A DNA stretch of 64,000 bases from Denitrovibrio sp. (GCA_002869145.1 PKTM01000008.1:16158-80157), one strand, 5' to 3'; positions 18,546 to 27,290 are shown, numbered from the stretch's first letter. Translations and numbers: made by a program. The notes: generated from the sequence alone by a model not told the origin.

Positions 18546-19726
18546 TCTATCTTGACAATGTGGCAGGAACAAAGCCGGATCAACGTGTAATAGACAAGAT
18601 GATGCCGTATTTCACAGAGCACTACGGAAACCCAAGTGCTCATTTTTATCCGATAGGCCGTGAAGCTTTTGAAGCTATGGAAGCAGCAAGAGCAGAGGTT
18701 GCAGATTTTATAGGCGCAAAGCCAGATAACATAGTCTTTACAGCCAGCGGCACAGAGTCAAACAATATTGCTCTTAAAGGCTTTCTTAACCATTCTGCCA
18801 ATAAAGGCAAACATATTATAATCAGTGAAATAGAACATTTCTCTGTAGATACTTTAGTAACAAAGCTGATAAGCGAAGGTTATGAAGTTACAAAATTAAA
18901 AGTGGATAACGGCGGACTTGTGAATCCGTCTGATCTGGAAAATGCTATCAGGAAAGATACTGTGCTGGTTTCAATACAGTATGTAAACCCTGAAATTGGA
19001 ACAATACAATATACTGAAAAACTCGGCGGGATATGCAAAAGCAAAGGTGTTACATTTCATGTGGATGCCATAGCTGCTGCGGGTTACGTTGAGATAGATG
19101 TGGAAAAGCTTAATTGCGACATGCTTTCTATCGCTGCACAAAATTTCTACGGCCCAAAAGGAGCAGCCGCTCTTTACATTAGAGAGGGTGTTAAGCTGAT
19201 GGGACTTATGGACGGCGGTTTTCAAGAGAAGGGATACAGGAGCGGTACAGAAAATGTACCGGCCATAGTGGGCATGGGCGAGGCTTGTGCCATTGCAAAA
19301 GCAGAGATGGCCGAATATGTGCCTAGACTTGAAAAGCTTCAGAAAAAACTGTGGGAAGGGCTTGGCGGAATGTTTGATTTCCTCAACTTCACAGGTCACG
19401 AAACACGCAGAAGACCCGGTCATGTTAGCTTTTGGATAGAGTACATAGAGGGAGAATCACTCCTTATGTGGCTATCATTGAAAGGTTTTGCATGTGCTAG
19501 TGGCTCTGCATGTTCTTCGAACATACTGGCAGAGGACGAGGATGACCTTGTGGCTTCATCCGTTCTGACAGCGGTTGGTGTGCCCACTGATATTTGTGCA
19601 GGCTCACTGGGCGTTAGTATGTCCAGATACAATACTGAAGAGGATATTGACAAACTGCTTGAGGTTTTACCTGAAACAGTGCAGAAACTCTGCGAAATGT
19701 CCCCAATGTATAATAGAGATAAATAA
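18542..19726 (+). CDS. Cysteine desulfurase (NifS/IscS) homologue lacking the PLP lysine
   Basis: The 394 residues align with NifS/IscS end to end: YLDNVAGTKPD, GNPSAHFYPIG, IVFTASGTESNNIALKG, His99 in EIEH, VNPEIG, FHVDA, FYGPKGAAALYI, and the mobile-loop Cys324 in ASGSACSSN. However, the SGHK box that carries the Schiff-base lysine reads AAQN, putting Asn201 (AAT at 19142-19144) in place of Lys and Gln200 in place of His. The PLP-stacking Gln is Ala178 and the substrate-binding Arg near the C-terminus is Gly357. Normal PLP chemistry on cysteine is therefore not expected. Archaeoglobus fulgidus IscS is a known lysine-less case that still forms a complex with IscU. The gene sits 23 bp before iscU, so a scaffold or cluster-ligand role is plausible. 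Confidence 0.9.
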   Translation: MIYLDNVAGTKPDQRVIDKMMPYFTEHYGNPSAHFYPIGREAFEAMEAARAEVADFIGAKPDNIVFTASGTESNNIALKGFLNHSANKGKHIIISEIEHFSVDTLVTKLISEGYEVTKLKVDNGGLVNPSDLENAIRKDTVLVSIQYVNPEIGTIQYTEKLGGICKSKGVTFHVDAIAAAGYVEIDVEKLNCDMLSIAAQNFYGPKGAAALYIREGVKLMGLMDGGFQEKGYRSGTENVPAIVGMGEACAIAKAEMAEYVPRLEKLQKKLWEGLGGMFDFLNFTGHETRRRPGHVSFWIEYIEGESLLMWLSLKGFACASGSACSSNILAEDEDDLVASSVLTAVGVPTDICAGSLGVSMSRYNTEEDIDKLLEVLPETVQKLCEMSPMYNRDK

Positions 19727-19749
19727 AGGTAAAGTTTCAGGAGGATATA

Positions 19750-20184
19750 ATGGCTAAAGGACCATATAGCGAAAAGGTTATGGATCATTTCATGAACCCA
19801 AGAAATATGGGAGAGATAGATGATGCTAATGGTGTCGGCGAAGTAGGAAACCCTGCTTGTGGCGATGTCATGAAGATATTTCTCAAAATTTCTGACAACA
19901 ACATCGTAGAAGATGTTAAGTTTAAAACTTTTGGATGTGGTGCAGCCATTGCATCTAGCTCCATGGCTACAGAGCTTATGATAGGTAAAAACATTGATGA
20001 GCTGCTTCAGCTTACTAATGATGCAATAGTAGACGCTCTTGGCGGTCTTCCGCCGGCAAAAATCCATTGCTCAGTAATGGCAGAAGAGGCTATCGAAGAA
20101 GCTCTGAAAGACTATTTTAAAAGTAAAGGGGAAGACCCTGCCATCGTTGATGAGATGAAAGCTAAAATAAAGAAAGATAATTAA
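19750..20184 (+). CDS. iscU: Fe-S cluster assembly scaffold IscU/NifU N-terminal type
   Basis: A 144-residue scaffold on which [2Fe-2S] and [4Fe-4S] clusters are built. The three ligand cysteines lie in [17 protein letters not shown] and [12 protein letters not shown], and the conserved Asp follows the first Cys. It begins with the usual [24 protein letters not shown] lies 7 bases before the ATG. It is 23 bp after the PLP-lysine-less desulfurase homologue and 14 bp before the NFU gene. The C-terminal tail is charged and lacks the NifU ferredoxin-like and NFU domains, so this is a short IscU/NifU-N protein. Confidence 0.95.
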   Translation: MAKGPYSEKVMDHFMNPRNMGEIDDANGVGEVGNPACGDVMKIFLKISDNNIVEDVKFKTFGCGAAIASSSMATELMIGKNIDELLQLTNDAIVDALGGLPPAKIHCSVMAEEAIEEALKDYFKSKGEDPAIVDEMKAKIKKDN

Positions 20185-20198
20185 TCGGAGGATACATT

Positions 20199-20426
20199 AT
20201 GAGCCTTAGAGAAAGAGTAGAAGAGGTTCTCGAGCAGGTTAGACCTACACTTCAGGCTGATGGAGGGGACATTGACCTTCTTGACGTTTCAGAAGACGGC
20301 ATTGTAAAAGTACAGCTTACAGGTGCTTGCGGTTCATGTCCTTTCAGCACAATGACACTTAAGCATGGTGTTGAGGCTAGACTCAAGGATATGATTCCTG
20401 AAGTAAAAGAAGTACTTTCAATATAA
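20199..20426 (+). CDS. NFU-type Fe-S carrier protein (NifU C-terminal domain)
   Basis: A 75-residue single-domain protein. It begins with the usual pattern [24 protein letters not shown] and holds the CxxC cluster motif in [24 protein letters not shown] proteins bind a [4Fe-4S] cluster between two subunits and pass it to apo-targets. Together with iscU 14 bp upstream it recreates, as two genes, the two ends of a full NifU. An intrinsic terminator follows at 20454. Confidence 0.95.
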   Translation: MSLRERVEEVLEQVRPTLQADGGDIDLLDVSEDGIVKVQLTGACGSCPFSTMTLKHGVEARLKDMIPEVKEVLSI

Positions 20427-20453
20427 CTTTAAATGAGAATCAGAAAAAATTAA

Positions 20454-20477
20454 GGGAGCCAATCGGCTCCCTTTTTT
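20454..20477 (+). terminator. Rho-independent terminator (bidirectional)
   Basis: GGGAGCC-AATC-GGCTCCC is a perfect 7-bp stem with a tetraloop followed by six T. The opposite strand is also followed by a T-rich run, so it probably serves both the NFU gene and the convergent CBS-protein gene. Confidence 0.9.
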
Positions 20478-20485
20478 AGTGTATG

Positions 20486-20899
20486 TTATTCGTTAAGCAG
20501 TGCTTTTAATATGTCGCCTAGGGTCACAATACCTATCAAATGTCCAGAATTATCAACAACAGGCAATCTATGCCTGAATTGTTCCAGAACTATCTTTGCA
20601 GCTTCCTTTACGTCTGTTTCAGCTTTTATAGTTATTGCAGGAATGTGCATCACTCTTTTAATAGGTTCACTGGTAAGCTCTCGTATGTCTACAAGTGGTA
20701 TATACTGAGCTTCATTCAGGATGTCAGGCAGCGCCTTCGCCACATCTGTTTCGCTGAACGTTGCAATCACTTTGCTGTATTTGTCAACAACCGGAAGACC
20801 GGAGACATTCTTTTTGCGCATCTTTAATATGACTTCTTTTATGGTCTCTTCTGGTCCAGCTGTAAGAACATTAGTCTTCATTATCTCAGAAACTTTCAT
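20486..20899 (-). CDS. CBS-domain pair protein
   Basis: A 137-residue protein made of two CBS motifs and nothing else: MKVSEIMKTNVLTAGPEETIKEVILKMRKKNVSGLPVVD, then PIKRVMHIPAITIKAETDVKEAAKIVLEQFRHRLPVVDNSGHLIGIVT. Such Bateman modules usually bind adenine nucleotides (AMP, ATP, SAM) and act as energy sensors. It lies 14 bp downstream of the acetyl-CoA synthetase homologue in the same direction, so it probably works with that protein or with the acetate region. The ligand cannot be read from sequence. Confidence 0.9.
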   Translation of the reverse strand: MKVSEIMKTNVLTAGPEETIKEVILKMRKKNVSGLPVVDKYSKVIATFSETDVAKALPDILNEAQYIPLVDIRELTSEPIKRVMHIPAITIKAETDVKEAAKIVLEQFRHRLPVVDNSGHLIGIVTLGDILKALLNE

Positions 20900-20913
20900 T
20901 AACAGGTCTCCTT

Positions 20914-22800
20914 TTACATCTGTACTGCAATCTCTTTCAGAAGATCACGCAGAATGCCCCCATCGGGTGATTTAGGGATGGTTCTTGAGAAGCGAATCTC
21001 GCTTGGGAGGGCAACTTCGCCGATCTCTTCCAGAATAGTCTCTCTGATATCCCTTACAGTTTGGTCGTGATAACTTTCGTCCAGTTGTTTTTTCAGCACA
21101 CAAAAAGCTATCAGTTTTTCACCGCGTTTTTCATCGTTCACATTGATAACAGCGCATTCTTTTATATTTTCATATTTTTTTATTGCTTCTTCTATCTCGA
21201 CTAGACTAAGACGTTTTCCGCCGATGTGCAGGACATCGTCAAGTCGCCCTGTAAGTATCATGTTTCCATTTTCATTATACTTACCACCATCACCAGTGCT
21301 AAAGTATGGCTTTCCCGCTGCGTCTTTCCAATAAGTTTTTTCAAACAGTCCTGGTTGATTATATATACATTTTGCTAGAGAAGGGAAAGGAGATTTTAAA
21401 ACAATTTCTCCTTGCTTGTCAAAATCAGTTATTATTTTTTTGGTAGTGGTATCCATTAAAACAGCAGGGACGGTTGGGAGAGCTTTGGATACTGTGCCGT
21501 ATTCAAGATCACCAAACCCAGGAACAGAGGCATATATGGCGCCTCCAGCTTCCGTAAGGGAGTATACGTCAATGAACGCAGCTTTATTTTTACACAGTTT
21601 TTGAGAACTCCATTCAAGAATATCTTCTTTCATTTTTTCTCCGCCTGTTGCAACCAGTTCAAGATTTTTCAGATCACGGAATATCTTTTTCTTTTGTGCG
21701 GCATTCATAAGTGTCTTCAGCAGCGAAGGGGTTGTGTATAGTTTGTTTACGCTGAATTTGTCACAAATATCAAAGAATTTGCCTGCATTTTCAAGGTCTA
21801 TGGCATCTTCGTAAAGCAGCACTGTCTGTCCTGCCATAAGAGGTCCATAAACAAGATATGAGTGTCCTGTTATCCATGAAACATCTGCAGTACACCAGTA
21901 TGTGTCTGTGGGCTTAATGTCAAAAAGAAGCATATAAGAGACATATGCCCAGAGTAAATATCCGCCATAGCTGAATGTAAGTGCTTTTGGCTCAGCTACG
22001 TTAGTAGATGTGTACAGCATAAACATTATATCTTCAGCATTGTGCGGTTCATAGGGGAGAGTACTGGCGAAGAAGTGTTTCTCGTCAGACATTATGTCGT
22101 GATACCAAAGGTCACGAAGCGGCTTCATGTGAACCCTTTTGCCTGTTCTTTCGACTACTATGCAGTATTTGGGTTCCTGTTCAACTTTGGTAAATGCAAG
22201 GTCTACTTTATCCTTCATCTTTGAGTAGCCACCAGTGATTGATTCATCAGTAGTCACCACAAGTGTTGGTTTGCAGTCATTAATCCTCTCTGCGAGTGAT
22301 TCAGAGGAGTAGCTAGCGTGGTATACAACATGAATGGCGCCAATTTTAGTACACGCAAGCATAAATATTATAAGTTCAGGTATGTTTGGCATATGCAACA
22401 TAACCCTATCGCCTCTTTTAACGCCAAGTTTTAAAATGGCTGATGCCGCCTTTATGACGTCTGAATAAAGTGACTGATAAGTATATACTTTTTGAAGCCC
22501 ATCAGCTCCTATCCATACGATTGCTGCTTTATTTTTTGTGTATGTTGTAAGGTGTTTAGTGAGTATATTTTTCAGCGGGCATATCCTGCCGCCTTTGAAG
22601 AACGAATATCCGCCTCTGATGTCGCCCAATATTTCATGAGAGAATGGTTTTTCCCATATAAGGTATTTGTTTGCAAGATAGCTGAAAACTGTTTCGTTGT
22701 CGTCGAAAGAGTTAATCTTATCCAGAGTTTCTTTGGTCATACCTACGCGTTCAAAATCTTCAAAATTCTTTATCAGTGACCTTATATATAGACTGCTCAT
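20914..22800 (-). CDS. Acetyl-CoA synthetase-like protein with an eroded active site
   Basis: The 628 residues follow acetyl-CoA synthetase (about 650) throughout: IYxGG-type N-terminus, LGVKRGDRVMLHMPNIPELIIFMLACTKIGA, YWCTADVSWITGHSYLVYGPL, and STGDGGKYNENGNMILTGRLDDVLHIGGKRL. Two essential elements are altered. The phosphate-binding loop, normally YTSGSTGKPKG, reads YTSTNVAEPKA (residues 263-273). The C-terminal lysine that activates the acyl group, normally in SGK, is replaced (DGG, Gly615). The WQTETG acetate/AMP motif is also changed to YSLTEAG. Adenylation of acetate is therefore unlikely. The frame is intact and the gene lies with actP, a DUF294 protein and a CBS protein, all linked to acetate use elsewhere. 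A sensing or scaffolding role is possible but unproven. Confidence 0.85.
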   Translation of the reverse strand: MSSLYIRSLIKNFEDFERVGMTKETLDKINSFDDNETVFSYLANKYLIWEKPFSHEILGDIRGGYSFFKGGRICPLKNILTKHLTTYTKNKAAIVWIGADGLQKVYTYQSLYSDVIKAASAILKLGVKRGDRVMLHMPNIPELIIFMLACTKIGAIHVVYHASYSSESLAERINDCKPTLVVTTDESITGGYSKMKDKVDLAFTKVEQEPKYCIVVERTGKRVHMKPLRDLWYHDIMSDEKHFFASTLPYEPHNAEDIMFMLYTSTNVAEPKALTFSYGGYLLWAYVSYMLLFDIKPTDTYWCTADVSWITGHSYLVYGPLMAGQTVLLYEDAIDLENAGKFFDICDKFSVNKLYTTPSLLKTLMNAAQKKKIFRDLKNLELVATGGEKMKEDILEWSSQKLCKNKAAFIDVYSLTEAGGAIYASVPGFGDLEYGTVSKALPTVPAVLMDTTTKKIITDFDKQGEIVLKSPFPSLAKCIYNQPGLFEKTYWKDAAGKPYFSTGDGGKYNENGNMILTGRLDDVLHIGGKRLSLVEIEEAIKKYENIKECAVINVNDEKRGEKLIAFCVLKKQLDESYHDQTVRDIRETILEEIGEVALPSEIRFSRTIPKSPDGGILRDLLKEIAVQM

Positions 22801-22974
22801 TTCTGGCTCCGGTTTAAATAATTGTGTTCAAATATAACATTATTTTAAATGTTTTTCACTTACTAAATATCAAATGTTACGTAAAATTTCTGATAGAAAC
22901 AAAAAGAGCAAAAATTAAATCATGTTTATTTCAAAGATATATTTGATTGCAAGCAAACATCTAAAGTCCAATAT

Positions 22975-24894
22975 TTATCTGCCTACAATCTTAGAAAAAT
23001 ATCTCTTAGTAGAGTCCTGAAGTTTATTTGCAACCTTAAATGCTTCTTTCAGAATGTCCGCTTCCTCGTCTGATAAATTGTCTGGATCTATAAAATGACT
23101 AGGGAATTCACCTTGATCGATAAGTTTTATCTCATTTTGGAGCCGCAGATATGTGAAGGTTTCAAAAGCAGCCTTAATGTGCTCTACGGTTGCCCTGTTG
23201 AAAAGTTTTAGTTCAAAGAGCCTGTCCAGTCTTTCCAGTGTGGTTGTGGCATGTATGCCTTGCTCCAGAATAAACATACGGACACAATCTACAATAAAAA
23301 TACTTCCATTTTCTTTAAGTGAAAGCTGGCCTTTATGTTCTTTGCCTCTGTGTGTAACAAACCTTCCCAGGAGGTTTAGCGGTACTTTGTGTTTAAAATC
23401 CAGTTCCATCATCTGAAACAGGAAAAGGGGCTGAGATTTGATCTCTTTATGAACGATATCACGAAGCTCTTTGCAGAGGGACTCTTCGCCTGATATTGAC
23501 ATAAAATCAAAGAATATTGATGAATACCTAACTCTTTGTGGTTCAGGGACTTGTATCCACTTGGTGACCCTCTGTTTCCACTCTTTCAGCCTGCCTCGCC
23601 AAAGCGGATTGTTCGCCATAACATAGCCCTTACAAAGCGGATAGCCTATCTCTGCCAATGCTTCTACTAGCTTTTCTGCAAAAGGTATGAAAAACGCATC
23701 CACCTCTTCGACCATACTGTCAGGGAAATCTTCGTATAAAAACCCGTTGTCTTGATCAGGTCCAAGCAGCATCTCTTTGCGTCCGCCGCTGCCCATTATG
23801 AGGAAACTGAACTTTATATCAGGTTTTTTATAACCACTATTTACCATATCTTCCATAACCATCTCAAAGCATCTGCGTATTATGCTGTGGTGTATGTATG
23901 AAAGTATCTCCATTGTCTCAACGTGAGAGCGGTTTTCTATTAACAGAACTCTTGCGACGTTCACAATCTCGCTTCTAATGTCTTTCAGTTCTGCAATGCT
24001 TGTAGCTTCGTTTGCGCTTCCAACCAGAAGCATTGATTTCTGGCTGCGAAACTTCATCAGATCCTGTTGAGAGACAATACCGACTATGTTGCCGCCATCC
24101 AAAACTGGAAGATGTCTGATGTTGTGACCGAGCATAAAAGTAGCCGCTTCATACATGTATGTATCTGGAGACATATAAAATGGCTCAGCGGTCATTATAT
24201 CGGATGCTGTGGAGTGTTTTAAGCACTCTAAAGCGTCTTTAGCGAGCACTTTTCGTACCAAATCGCGTTCGGTTACTATGCCTAGCATTTGTTTATTTTC
24301 ATCGCAAATAACTATTGCAGCTACGCCAAGCTCTGTCATTCTGTATGCAATATCTTTAACAGTCGCATCAGGCGGACATGTCTCTACAGGGGATGACATT
24401 ATTTCGTTAAGTTTTTTCTGAAAAGGGTAGGCTTCAATTTGAGCCATTGGATCCATGGAGCGGCGTTCCACCATGTTCATGTATAGTTTTCTAATCTGAG
24501 AGTATATTGCTTTGTTGAAGTATTTGGTGATATTAGGATACTGTTGCGCAGCGTCCAGTATGACATCTTCCGGAATGAGCAAACATGCTGAATCTTCAGC
24601 TGCTCTGGCTCCTGCAGTGTACTTTTCTTTGGTAAAAATAGGGGTCCAGCCAAAAAAACCGCCAGGTTTACGGTAGTCTACGATCATTTCGACACTTTCT
24701 GAGGTTTCAGCTATAATTTCTATTTCGCCCTGCTGAATAAAATAAAGATAACCAGTCGGTTCATCGGCTTGTGTGAAAATAATATCGTCTGCTTTGTAAG
24801 ACACACTTTTGGAAGCTGCCTGAATCTTATCGGTTACATTATCTGGTAACTGGTTAAATGGTTCATAATCAAAAAGCTTCCTGGTTATCGGCAT
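22975..24894 (-). CDS. cNMP-binding/CBS/DUF294 putative nucleotidyltransferase
   Basis: A 639-residue multidomain protein. Residues about 10-140 form a cyclic-nucleotide-binding domain (DDIIFTQADEPTGYLYFIQQGEIEII). Two CBS motifs follow (about 165-285; MSSPVETCPPDATVKDIAYRM and LPVLDGGNIVGIVSQQDLMKF). Then comes the DUF294 nucleotidyltransferase-like part with GSGGRKEMLLGPDQDNGFLYED, whose D-Q-D corresponds to the metal-binding pair, and a DUF294_C domain to the end. Proteins of this type are often encoded beside actP and acs. It lies 174 bp upstream of the acetyl-CoA synthetase homologue. It may be a GlnD-like regulator responding to a nucleotide; the substrate is unknown. Confidence 0.88.
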   Translation of the reverse strand: MPITRKLFDYEPFNQLPDNVTDKIQAASKSVSYKADDIIFTQADEPTGYLYFIQQGEIEIIAETSESVEMIVDYRKPGGFFGWTPIFTKEKYTAGARAAEDSACLLIPEDVILDAAQQYPNITKYFNKAIYSQIRKLYMNMVERRSMDPMAQIEAYPFQKKLNEIMSSPVETCPPDATVKDIAYRMTELGVAAIVICDENKQMLGIVTERDLVRKVLAKDALECLKHSTASDIMTAEPFYMSPDTYMYEAATFMLGHNIRHLPVLDGGNIVGIVSQQDLMKFRSQKSMLLVGSANEATSIAELKDIRSEIVNVARVLLIENRSHVETMEILSYIHHSIIRRCFEMVMEDMVNSGYKKPDIKFSFLIMGSGGRKEMLLGPDQDNGFLYEDFPDSMVEEVDAFFIPFAEKLVEALAEIGYPLCKGYVMANNPLWRGRLKEWKQRVTKWIQVPEPQRVRYSSIFFDFMSISGEESLCKELRDIVHKEIKSQPLFLFQMMELDFKHKVPLNLLGRFVTHRGKEHKGQLSLKENGSIFIVDCVRMFILEQGIHATTTLERLDRLFELKLFNRATVEHIKAAFETFTYLRLQNEIKLIDQGEFPSHFIDPDNLSDEEADILKEAFKVANKLQDSTKRYFSKIVGR

Positions 24895-24936
24895 AGCGTC
24901 AGCCCCGTATTAAGTTATTTAAGTAATTATAACAAA

Positions 24937-24964
24937 AAAAGTCTCCCGAAGGAGACTTTTTTAT
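24937..24964 (-). terminator. Rho-independent terminator between the actP operon and the DUF294 gene
   Basis: AAGTCTCC and GGAGACTT form an 8-bp stem around a short CGAA/TTCG loop, with a run of A on one side and T on the other, so it can act on either strand. On the minus strand it follows the small membrane-protein gene that ends at 25004. Confidence 0.85.
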
Positions 24965-25003
24965 ATAAATATGATTGTAAAATAACTTATTTTTTTGAAT
25001 CGT

Positions 25004-25375
25004 TCAGCTTGCCACGGCTTCCTTCTTTTTTTTACCCCACTTTATAGGGTGAGCCTGCATACGTATGATCCAGTCAGCAAATATTTTCATCCAGATAACA
25101 GTTCCCGCCATAGCTGACCATTTTTCATACGGGTAGCCAAGCACAACAACACCAATTATTGTCCAGCCAGCTACAACAGCACCGAGAAGATTTATTATAC
25201 CTGTGAAAGGTGCCCATTTTTTAGCGTTTACTGGTGGTTCACCACGTTTTAATGCAACTTCGGAGTAGTCTTTTTTTACAAATATGCGCCATGTGCGGCG
25301 TGTCCAAAAGAAAAACATAGGGAACAGTGCCAAAAATAATACCCAAGTAAGCACTAAACCTGCGTCAAAACCCAT
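25004..25375 (-). CDS. Small membrane protein downstream of actP
   Basis: I do not recognise a named family. The 123-residue protein has a first membrane helix near residues 5-24 (LVLTWVLFLALFPMFFFW), a basic loop (TRRTWRIFVKKDYSEVALKRGE), a second helix near 55-80 (FTGIINLLGAVVAGWTIIGVVVLGY), a possible third at 87-105, and a Lys-rich tail. It is 97 bp downstream of actP and is followed by a terminator, so it is probably the last gene of the DUF4212-actP transcript and may be an accessory to the symporter. Confidence 0.65.
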   Translation of the reverse strand: MGFDAGLVLTWVLFLALFPMFFFWTRRTWRIFVKKDYSEVALKRGEPPVNAKKWAPFTGIINLLGAVVAGWTIIGVVVLGYPYEKWSAMAGTVIWMKIFADWIIRMQAHPIKWGKKKKEAVAS

Positions 25376-25472
25376 AGAAAACTCCTTAATAAGACTTTTA
25401 AAAAGCTCCGCCAGCCGAAGCCAGCGGAGCTCATGTTTAGTTTGTTAAAGTGATACTTAAAGTATCAGTCTT

Positions 25473-27278
25473 TTAGTGGTCAGCAACAGCGTCGCCGGAA
25501 CCTCTAGGTACACGAACATCTTCAACCATCTGAGCGATGTGATCTGGCACTGGCTCTGTGAAACTTCTAACTGCTAAAGCAACTATAAAGTTAACAAGAG
25601 CACCAATAGCACCAAATGCGTTCGGGTGAATGCCGAAGAAGAAATCTTTACCGCCGAAGAGGTGGTAGTATTCTGTACCTTTGATGTAAAGGATACCTGT
25701 GTGTGCGAAAACGTAGAACATTGTGATACCAAGACCAGCAAGCATACCTGCGATAGCGCCTTGTCTGTTCATTGTTTTGCTGAAAATACCCATCATAAGA
25801 GCTGGGAATATAGATGATGCTGCAAGACCGAATGCGATCGCAACTGTACCAGCAGCGAAATCCGGTGGGTTAAGACCGAGATAACCTGCACCAACGATAG
25901 CAGCAGCCATTGCAATACGTCCAGCCATAAGCTCGCCTTTCTCACTCATGTCTTTCATAAACATGTTTCGAAGAAGGTCGTGAGAAACAGCAGATGAGAT
26001 CGCCAGAAGGAGACCAGCAGCTGTTGAAAGAGCAGCAGCAAGACCACCAGCAGCAACAAGTGCGATTACCCAGTTGGGGAGCCTAGCGATTTCAGGGTTA
26101 GCAAGAACCATGATATCTCTGTTAACTGTAAGCTCGTTTCCTTTCCAGCCAGCAGCTTCAGCTTTAGCAAGGAAGTCTTTGTTTGCTGATTTGTCGTTGT
26201 AGTACTGGATACGTCCGTCGCCGTTTTTATCGTTGAACTTCAGAAGACCAGTAACTTCCCAACGCTCCATCCATGCAGGACGGGTTGAGTATTTAATTGA
26301 AGCTTCTTCAGCAAATACGTTACCATCAGACTTAACAGCAGTGTTGATTGTAGCGTGAAGGTTAAGACGAGCCATAGCAGCAACAGAAGGTGCTGTTGTG
26401 TAAAGTATAGCGATAAACACAAGTGCCCAGCCAGCTGACATACGAGCATCTTTAACCTTAGGAACTGTGAAGAAACGTATAATAACGTGGGGCAGACCTG
26501 CTGTACCGAGCATGAGTGATACTGTGTATACAAACATGTTCAGTTTTGTTCCAGGGATTTGAGTAGTATATTTCGCAAATCCGAGGTCCATTACAACTTG
26601 GTCAAGCTTAGCAAGCATGCTCATGTCTGAACCGACAAAGCTGGAGCCAAGGCCAAGCTGTGGGATTGGGTTGCCTGTAAGGTGTAGGGAGATGAAGATC
26701 GCTGGAATGGTGTAAGCAAGGATAAGAACACAGTATTGTGCAACCTGTGTGTAAGTAATTCCTTTCATACCACCGAAAACTGCATACATAAAAACTATCG
26801 CCATTCCAATGAAAACTCCCATAGTGTTAGAAACACCAAGGAAACGTGAGAAAGCAACACCAACACCAGTCATCTGACCAATAATATATGTGGTAGATGC
26901 GGCGAGTAGACAGATAACAGCAACGATTGTAGCTGTGTCTGAGTAGTAGCGTGCTTTAAAGAAATCCGGCACTGTATATTTTCCAAATTTTCTGAGATAA
27001 GGAGCCAGAAGCATAGCCAAAAGAACATAGCCACCTGTCCATCCCATAAGGAAAAGAGCACCACCGTATCCCATGAAACCGATCAAACCGGCCATAGAGA
27101 TGAAAGATGCAGCAGACATCCAGTCCGCTCCTGTTGCCATACCGTTGAGCACTGGGTGTACTCCACCGCCGGCAACATAAAATTCTTTAGTACTGCCCGC
27201 ACGGGACCATATAGCGATTCCGATATATAGGGCAAAAGATAATCCAACTACTAAATACGTTATAGCTTGTAAACTCAT
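25473..27278 (-). CDS. actP: Cation/acetate symporter ActP (sodium:solute symporter family)
   Basis: A 601-residue inner-membrane symporter of the SSS family with about 13 hydrophobic segments. Typical ActP features are FYVAGGGVHPVLNGMATGADWMSAASFI near the N-terminus, GGMKGITYTQVAQY, and the late LAAALSTAAGLLLAISSAVSHDLLRN. A soluble insert of about 70 residues (roughly 325-395) contains DKNGDGRIQYYN, which looks like an EF-hand/dockerin-type calcium loop. It is encoded 12 bp after the DUF4212 gene, its usual small partner. Acetate or another short carboxylate is the likely substrate. Confidence 0.9.
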   Translation of the reverse strand: MSLQAITYLVVGLSFALYIGIAIWSRAGSTKEFYVAGGGVHPVLNGMATGADWMSAASFISMAGLIGFMGYGGALFLMGWTGGYVLLAMLLAPYLRKFGKYTVPDFFKARYYSDTATIVAVICLLAASTTYIIGQMTGVGVAFSRFLGVSNTMGVFIGMAIVFMYAVFGGMKGITYTQVAQYCVLILAYTIPAIFISLHLTGNPIPQLGLGSSFVGSDMSMLAKLDQVVMDLGFAKYTTQIPGTKLNMFVYTVSLMLGTAGLPHVIIRFFTVPKVKDARMSAGWALVFIAILYTTAPSVAAMARLNLHATINTAVKSDGNVFAEEASIKYSTRPAWMERWEVTGLLKFNDKNGDGRIQYYNDKSANKDFLAKAEAAGWKGNELTVNRDIMVLANPEIARLPNWVIALVAAGGLAAALSTAAGLLLAISSAVSHDLLRNMFMKDMSEKGELMAGRIAMAAAIVGAGYLGLNPPDFAAGTVAIAFGLAASSIFPALMMGIFSKTMNRQGAIAGMLAGLGITMFYVFAHTGILYIKGTEYYHLFGGKDFFFGIHPNAFGAIGALVNFIVALAVRSFTEPVPDHIAQMVEDVRVPRGSGDAVADH

Positions 27279-27290
27279 ATCATATCCTCC

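Noticed and set aside
26240..26533. 97-residue frame inside actP
   Set aside because: It lies in another frame of a clear symporter gene and has a composition unlike a protein.
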